Assembly: GCA_028386065.3 (NCBI GenBank)
Contig: JAKUCV010006861.1
Location: 3,570 to 67,569 of the forward strand
Direction: 5' to 3'
Length of the DNA stretch: 64,000 nucleotides
Source: Turnera subulata
Taxonomy: Eukaryota > Streptophyta > Magnoliopsida > Malpighiales > Passifloraceae
Shown: in pieces, positions 59,928 to 64,000 of the stretch
Position numbering within the stretch: the first letter of the stretch is position 1
Layout of the letters: each line of letters opens with the position of its first letter
Program-made: the position numbers and the translations under genes
The notes under the pieces: generated by a model
The model's database searches: none
Told to the model about the DNA's origin: nothing
The model's input: only the letters and a program-made list of their open reading frames with translations

Positions 59928-61346
59928 TTAGCAGAAAGAAATAGCAATAGTAAACATTTTATTGAATTGAAAAGGACATAAACAGAACAAGAGATAAGTA
60001 GAACTTCGGCAGAGGCTCAAAACATCGATGTCCAAATGGAAAACATCATCATTAGTTTTTTGGGTAGGGATGTTGTCCTCTTCTTCTTCAGCTGCTCCTT
60101 CTTCACCATCATCTCCTTCTTGACCAACCTCAATATCCATTGGATCTTCGTCCACAGTTTCAGTGTAGTCCTCATCATCATCATCACCTTCATCTTCAAA
60201 ATTGTAGCCATGAAGTGTGGTGTGATATGTTGGAGGATTGTAGTTCACACAGGCAAAGTAAGACCGAAGAGAGTGGCCTTGTCGTTGCATTTCAGTGTCA
60301 ATCCTCTCTATTGGTCGGCTTATGCTTGTCATGCTTAATTGAAGGCCATGGATGGAATCAACAATGGACTCAAGAGTGACTCCGGAGGTTTGGCGTCGAG
60401 AAGCGGCAGCACGGGAGCTTTCTACTGGAGCAGTCCTTTGAACTTGCTCGGAAGTTTGGCCGTTCCTTGGTTCTGCCACAGATTTTCTGCTGTGAAACGT
60501 GGCATCACTGATTGTCCAAAGTTTTGAGTGAGGAACCTGTGCACCGACGCGGGTATTGACACCTGCATGCAACAAAATGCGCACGACCAGGAAGGCATAT
60601 GGTAGAGGATTGTCAGGAAATGTGGACGGATAGTCCGACATGTGCATAAGCACAAATTGTGCCCAATTAATTGGGGCATGGTGAAGGATGGCATGAAGCA
60701 CTTTCATATCTTCAATGGATATGATTTTGTGGTTGCTATCTCTTGGCTTGATGACCCGGGTGAGAAGGTAGAATAGAAGTCGGTACTCCGGGTTGATTGT
60801 CTGAATGGTTGGCCTCCCGGAACTGTGACGAACAAGGGCCATGAAGCCAAGCTCATTCAGGAAGGGTGGTTCATGGATGGTGGCCCAATGATCACCTCCA
60901 TATGATGCAATATCATCTCCCTGAAAAGGCAAGTCAGCAACCGTCCCAAATTCCTCCAATGTCATGTTGATGGAGACTCCATTTACGTGAGCAGTCAGGT
61001 TATCACCATCTCGGCAGAGGGTGGAGTAGAAGGCTCGTACAAAGTCACCACTGTATTGATGGAGACTGTGGGTCACGAACCCCCACAATCCCGATGCATG
61101 AAGAAGGGGCTCCAGCTGTGTGTAATTCTTCATGGTGGGGTAAATTGTCGGAAGATATCGAGGGGTTGCAATGAGCCGCTTGGAGAAGTGAGACGTGAAG
61201 TTGTGAAGGTCGGCTCTGGAAGAGAACCAAATGGAGGTGCCTTCCACGGCATAGCGAGGGGCTGAGCTGGAGGAGCCTCCTCTTTGCTTTGATGGTCTCT
61301 CCTTAGCAGGAGATTTGCCTTTGAAACTTTTCTTCCCACCTGCCAT
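59928..61346 (-). CDS. Accessory ORF of element M, 472 aa, 'putative plant transposon protein' type
   Basis: Start chosen at MAGGKKSFKGKSPAKE (61346); an in-frame ATG at 61448 would add 34 residues without family resemblance. Basic, Ser-rich N terminus (about 1-40), then a globular part (about 45-300) with RYAVEGTSIWFSSRADLHNF, RYLPTIYPTMKNYTQLEPLL, FVRAFYSTL, LTAHVNGVSINMTLEEFG, EYRLLFYLLTRVIKPRDSNH, HHAPINWAQFVLMHMSD and LPYAFLVVRILLHAGVN, a linker, and a very acidic tail (about 390-445). The middle resembles the domain I know as PF20167, of unknown activity. No membrane helix or signal peptide was seen, unlike a classical envelope protein. It lies where Sireviruses carry an env-like gene, on the same strand as pol. 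The last 40 or so codons are encoded by sequence shared with LTR repeat units, so the native stop may have been replaced. The frame is open although pol is broken. Confidence 0.65.
   Translation of the reverse strand: MAGGKKSFKGKSPAKERPSKQRGGSSSSAPRYAVEGTSIWFSSRADLHNFTSHFSKRLIATPRYLPTIYPTMKNYTQLEPLLHASGLWGFVTHSLHQYSGDFVRAFYSTLCRDGDNLTAHVNGVSINMTLEEFGTVADLPFQGDDIASYGGDHWATIHEPPFLNELGFMALVRHSSGRPTIQTINPEYRLLFYLLTRVIKPRDSNHKIISIEDMKVLHAILHHAPINWAQFVLMHMSDYPSTFPDNPLPYAFLVVRILLHAGVNTRVGAQVPHSKLWTISDATFHSRKSVAEPRNGQTSEQVQRTAPVESSRAAASRRQTSGVTLESIVDSIHGLQLSMTSISRPIERIDTEMQRQGHSLRSYFACVNYNPPTYHTTLHGYNFEDEGDDDDEDYTETVDEDPMDIEVGQEGDDGEEGAAEEEEDNIPTQKTNDDVFHLDIDVLSLCRSSTYLLFCLCPFQFNKMFTIAISFC
60001..60039. 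repeat. 39-bp inverted copy of an LTR repeat unit at the end of the accessory ORF
   Basis: Bases 60001-60039 are the exact reverse complement of 59287-59325 in the LTR, including a CATCGATGT palindrome and the CTCTGCCGAAG spacer. In the ORF this encodes LDIDVLSLCRSS. Confidence 0.9.
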
Positions 61347-61539
61347 ACTAGTGAAAGGATGAGTAGGAGAATAGAGTTTGAGGGCAATTGTTGAATGAGA
61401 AGTAGTAGAGAGTGTATAAAATGAGAGAGGGTTTTTTAGTCCTTGCAACAGGCTCCAACAGCTAGTTAACTGCTTTTTTTTTTAAAGCACAACGTATAAA
61501 GATCAATGTATGGTCAGAGAAACATAGATGTTGAGGCTC

Positions 61540-61550
61540 TCCAACGGCTA
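61540..61550 (+). promoter_or_regulatory. MSA-type element TCCAACGGCTA
   Basis: Full match to YCYAACGGYYA at the edge of the array nearest the accessory ORF. A near match lies at 61563-61573. Confidence 0.45.
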
Positions 61551-61612
61551 TATTTTTGAAAATTTAACGGTCAAACATCGATGTTCTGGTTAAAGTCATC
61601 GATGTTTAACTC

Positions 61613-61623
61613 CCCAACGGCTA
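61613..61623 (+). promoter_or_regulatory. MSA-type element CCCAACGGCTA
   Basis: Full match to YCYAACGGYYA, followed by the same TATATTTTTTGAAAA-like spacer as the copy at 61540, showing that the two belong to one duplicated unit. Confidence 0.45.
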
Positions 61624-62211
61624 TATTTTTTGAAAAGTAAGGTCGAAACATCGATGTTCATAAGTTCAACATCGATGTTGTGGAGCCTCTGAACACAATC
61701 TGAAATGCCGTCAATCGAGACAATATCGATGTTGAGGGGTGAGGACATCGATGTTTCAGACTACTGGAAAAGAATTTAAGAAGTATTGACAGAACATCGA
61801 TGTCTTACCTGTAAGCATCGATGTTTAAAACTACTGGGAAAAGAGGGTACTTATGGAACATCGATGTTTAAGCATGCTGGTCAAAGACTTGATTGTGCAC
61901 ATGAAACAAACATCGATGTTGGGCGTAGACATCGATGTTGTAAGCTACTGGTTGAAAATGGGACGATCTGTTGTCCACTAAACATCGATGTTCGCTCCCC
62001 AACATCGATGTTTTACAGCCTCGGGTCCAGTTTTGTACAGTCCAAACATCGATGTTTTGGTGTGCAACATCGATGTTGAGCAGTCTCGGCATCCTTATTC
62101 CCCTTGTCTTTTTGCCTAAATGAGGTGTACCTGCAAAATAACTTAGAGTACACTCCAACGCTCAAGTCAGTGAAGAATTAATATGATAGAACCATACAAA
62201 AGATGCACAAA

Positions 62212-62748
62212 TTAGATCAATGTTGAGTCAAGTATTCCTAGTTCATTTCGAATTCGGAAGAACGACTCTTTCTCTAAGGGTTTCGTGAAAATAACGGCTA
62301 GTTGAAATTTTGTGTCCACAAATTCAAAAACTATGTCTCCCTTGAGAACATGATCTCTAATAAAGTGATTTCTAATGTCAATATGTTTTGTCCTTGAATG
62401 TAAGATTGGATTCTTAGTTAGACTTATGGCACTAGTATTGTCAAACCTAAGAGGAATGTGAATGATGTTAAGACCATAATCCTCTAGTTGTTGTTTCATC
62501 CAAATAATTTGAGCACAACAACTACCAGCTGTAATGTATTCTGCCTCGGTGGTGGATAAGGCTACACTAGCTTGTTTCTTACTATACCAAGAAACTAAGG
62601 AGCTGTTGAGTAAGTGACAAGTTCCATTAGTACTCTTACGATCTAGTTTGCATCCTGCAAAGTCTGAGTCGGAATAGCCTATGAGCTGAAGTGTAGAACC
62701 TTTAGGATACCGTAGTCCAACATTAATTGTGCCTATTAGGTATTTCAT
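62212..62748 (-). pseudogene. Copia RNase H of element M
   Basis: Reads MKYLIGTINVGLRYPKG, LIGYSDSDFAGCKLDRKS, ALSTTEAEYITAGSCCAQII, LRFDNTSAISLTKNP, HSRTKHIDIRNHFIRDHV, and ends ELGILDSTLI and stop. Catalytic Asp (YSDSD), Glu (TEAEY) and Asp (FDNTS) are present, but the Asp of the usual LADIFTKP is Val here (LAVIFTKP). A stop just upstream (about 62749) and a frameshift separate it from RT, so a full polyprotein cannot be made. Confidence 0.9.
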
Positions 62749-64000
62749 AATTCTTTAGTTGCCTTAAGATGAGACTCTTTAGGACATGATTGATACCTAG
62801 CACATAAGCAAACACTAAACATAATGTCTGGCCTACTTGCAGTTAAGTAGAGAAGGGATCCGATCATACCTCGATACTTTTTTGACCTCAACTTCCTTAC
62901 CTTTCTCATCCTTATCTAGATGTTCAGAAGTGCTCATTGGTGTTGCCATTTCCTTTGATCCGTCCATTTTAAAACGCTTAAGCAATTCCTTGCAATACTT
63001 TGATTGTGAGATGAATGTGCCTTCCTTTATTTGTTTGACTTGTAGGCCCAAAAAGAAGGTCAATTCTCCCATCATGGACATCCCAAATTCGCTGGTCATC
63101 ATAGCAGAGAATTCCTTACACAAGGACAAGTTAGTAGCACCGAAAATTATGTCATCTACATAAATTTGTACTAAGAGGATGTCTTTGTTTTTACTTTTAA
63201 TAAAGAGTGTAGTATCAACCTTCCTTCTTTTGAACCCATTGTCCAAAAGAAATTTGCTCAAGCGTTCATACCAAGCTCTAGGAGCTTGCTTAAGACTGTA
63301 GAGTGCTTTCTTAAGTTTGAAAACATGATCAGGAAATGCATGATCTTCAAAGCCTGGGGGTTGATTAACATACACTTCTTCTTGAATGAAGCCATTTAGA
63401 AATGCACTTTTGACATCCATTTGATACAACTTAAAGTCCATTGATGATGCAAATGCAAGCAATAGGTGAATAGCTTCTAAGCATGCAACAAGTGCATATG
63501 TTTCTTCAAAATCAATTCCCTCTTCTTGATTGTAACCTTTTGCTACTAACCTAGCTTTGTTTCTAGTTGTTATGCCATTTTTATCTAGTTTATTTCTAAA
63601 CACCCATTTCGTGCCAATTATTGTTTGATCAATGGGCCTTGGAACCAATTTCAAAACATCATTACGTTTGAATTGATTTAGCTCTTCTTGCATAGCCAAG
63701 GTCCAATGTTCATCATTAATTGCATCAGAAATGGTTGTAGGCTCAATTTGTGAAACAAATGCCATATGACCTACAGTGTTTCTTAGAGAATTACGAGTAC
63801 GTACCCCGCGGTTGATATCACCAATTACCGTTTCAAGAGGATGGTCTTTCGATTCTCGCCATCCTCTTGATAGTTCTTGATTGACATCAACCGTTGTTCC
63901 TTCCGCGTTTGCGCTGTCTTGATGAGAAGATAATTCAGCAGGGGTGTTTCCTTCTTTGGGTAAGTGACTTTGCTCTTCTTCTTCTTTGTCACCCAAGGAT
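62749..64000 (-). pseudogene. Copia integrase end and reverse transcriptase of element M, partial
   Basis: The frame 63996-62833 enters from outside the window and holds an acidic linker, [98 protein letters not shown] and the catalytic [10 protein letters not shown], all typical of SIRE-type RT. Changes at [10 protein letters not shown] (usually APVARLEAIR) and a frameshift after GKEVEVKK, with a premature stop at 62833, show decay. The connection to RNase H (62833-62749) is out of frame. Confidence 0.9.

Larger units (their letters stand above)
61495..62090. repeat. Second AACATCGATGTT array, between RNase H and the accessory ORF
   Basis: Nine exact copies and about seven with one or two changes, again mostly in pairs 21-30 bp apart, followed by GCCTCTG, CTACTGG or GTCTCGG spacers like those in the LTR and in the same orientation. 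The array ends about 150 bp upstream of the accessory ORF on the minus strand. Confidence 0.93.
58371..64000 (-). mobile_element. Element M: 3' half of a Sirevirus-like Ty1/copia element
   Basis: On the minus strand: RT and RNase H (63996-62212), a palindrome-rich spacer (62095-61495), an accessory open frame (61346-59928), polypurine tract (59800-59785) and the 3' LTR (59784-58371). Gag, protease, integrase and the 5' LTR lie beyond the window. RT residues match the SIRE/Maximus type. Pol has frameshifts but the accessory frame is open. Confidence 0.88.

Noticed and set aside
59928..61448. Accessory ORF as a host gene rather than part of element M
   Set aside because: It lies between RNase H and the polypurine tract on the same strand and is tied to LTR repeats; a captured host origin remains possible but it now belongs to the element.
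61786..62079. Open frame with repeated HRC residues, looking like a Cys-rich repeat protein
   Set aside because: It is the translation of the AACATCGATGTT array; the repeats are at DNA level and read in several frames and both strands (as NIDV in one frame).
59011..62090. Regularly spaced repeats that resemble a CRISPR array
   Set aside because: Repeats are 12-bp palindromes with irregular, related spacers inside a plant retrotransposon; no cas genes and not a prokaryote.

Overview
This is repeat-rich plant nuclear DNA, almost certainly from a eudicot. I cannot name the species from the sequence. It holds one intact host gene and at least a dozen transposable-element segments, many inserted into one another. 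There are intron-split genes with GT-AG junctions, plant-type LTR retrotransposons, Mutator-type elements with 9-10 bp target duplications, and two assembly gaps (one N at 20883; N at 43435-43659). I saw no bacterial genes, tRNA, rRNA or CRISPR array.

Layout. 1-198 is the end of a Sirevirus-like copia LTR that landed in the gag of an older gypsy element (199-1907). 2040-3010 is a LINE RNase H remnant, and 3068-3498 a foldback Mutator-type MITE. 3854-9011 (minus strand) is the one intact gene: seven exons that join in phase to a 994-aa protein of the FLIP / C1orf112 (FIRRM) family, the partner of the AAA ATPase FIGL1 in control of homologous recombination. 9282-10224 is an old AT-rich Mutator-type element. 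10288-11099 is a Pack-MULE that captured the 5' part of a gene resembling mitochondrial CRS2-associated factor 1.

From 11540 to about 50900 the DNA is a nest of gypsy elements. A family with 3.0-3.7 kb LTRs (TGTAACGCC...GTGTTTCA, Tekay/Del-type chromovirus) occurs five times: C (minus, 11540-24819, 3' LTR split by D), D (14240-21966, two long LTRs around a 1.46-kb non-coding interior, a LARD-like non-autonomous element), E (an LTR, 24820-28479), G (29436-39434, near-complete with gag, protease, RT, RNase H, integrase and a chromodomain-like tail, but with stops), and H (42157-45417, a deletion derivative with target duplication CAAGG). G and H both sit inside an Athila-type element F, whose gag (28480-29435), protease-RT-RNase H (39435-42156), ATHILA ORF-1 gene (45937-47071) and 3' LTR (about 48929-50891) are scattered between them.

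50892-58370 holds poorly resolved gypsy fragments: a hairpin series, two outward-facing primer-binding-site-like motifs, an integrase tail, a gag, and the 3' LTR of an Athila/Tat-like element. 58371 to the window end is the 3' half of a minus-strand Sirevirus-like copia element (M).

Element M is the most interesting part. Between its RNase H and 3' LTR it carries a 472-codon open frame resembling the 'putative plant transposon protein' domain (PF20167). Both the U3 part of the LTR and the DNA just upstream of this frame are filled with copies of a perfect 12-bp palindrome, AACATCGATGTT (11 and 9 exact copies), interleaved with AACGG boxes, three of which fully match the MSA element bound by MYB3R factors at G2/M genes. 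A 39-bp inverted copy of one LTR repeat unit forms the end of the frame. This looks like a regulatory module shared by an LTR and an accessory gene.
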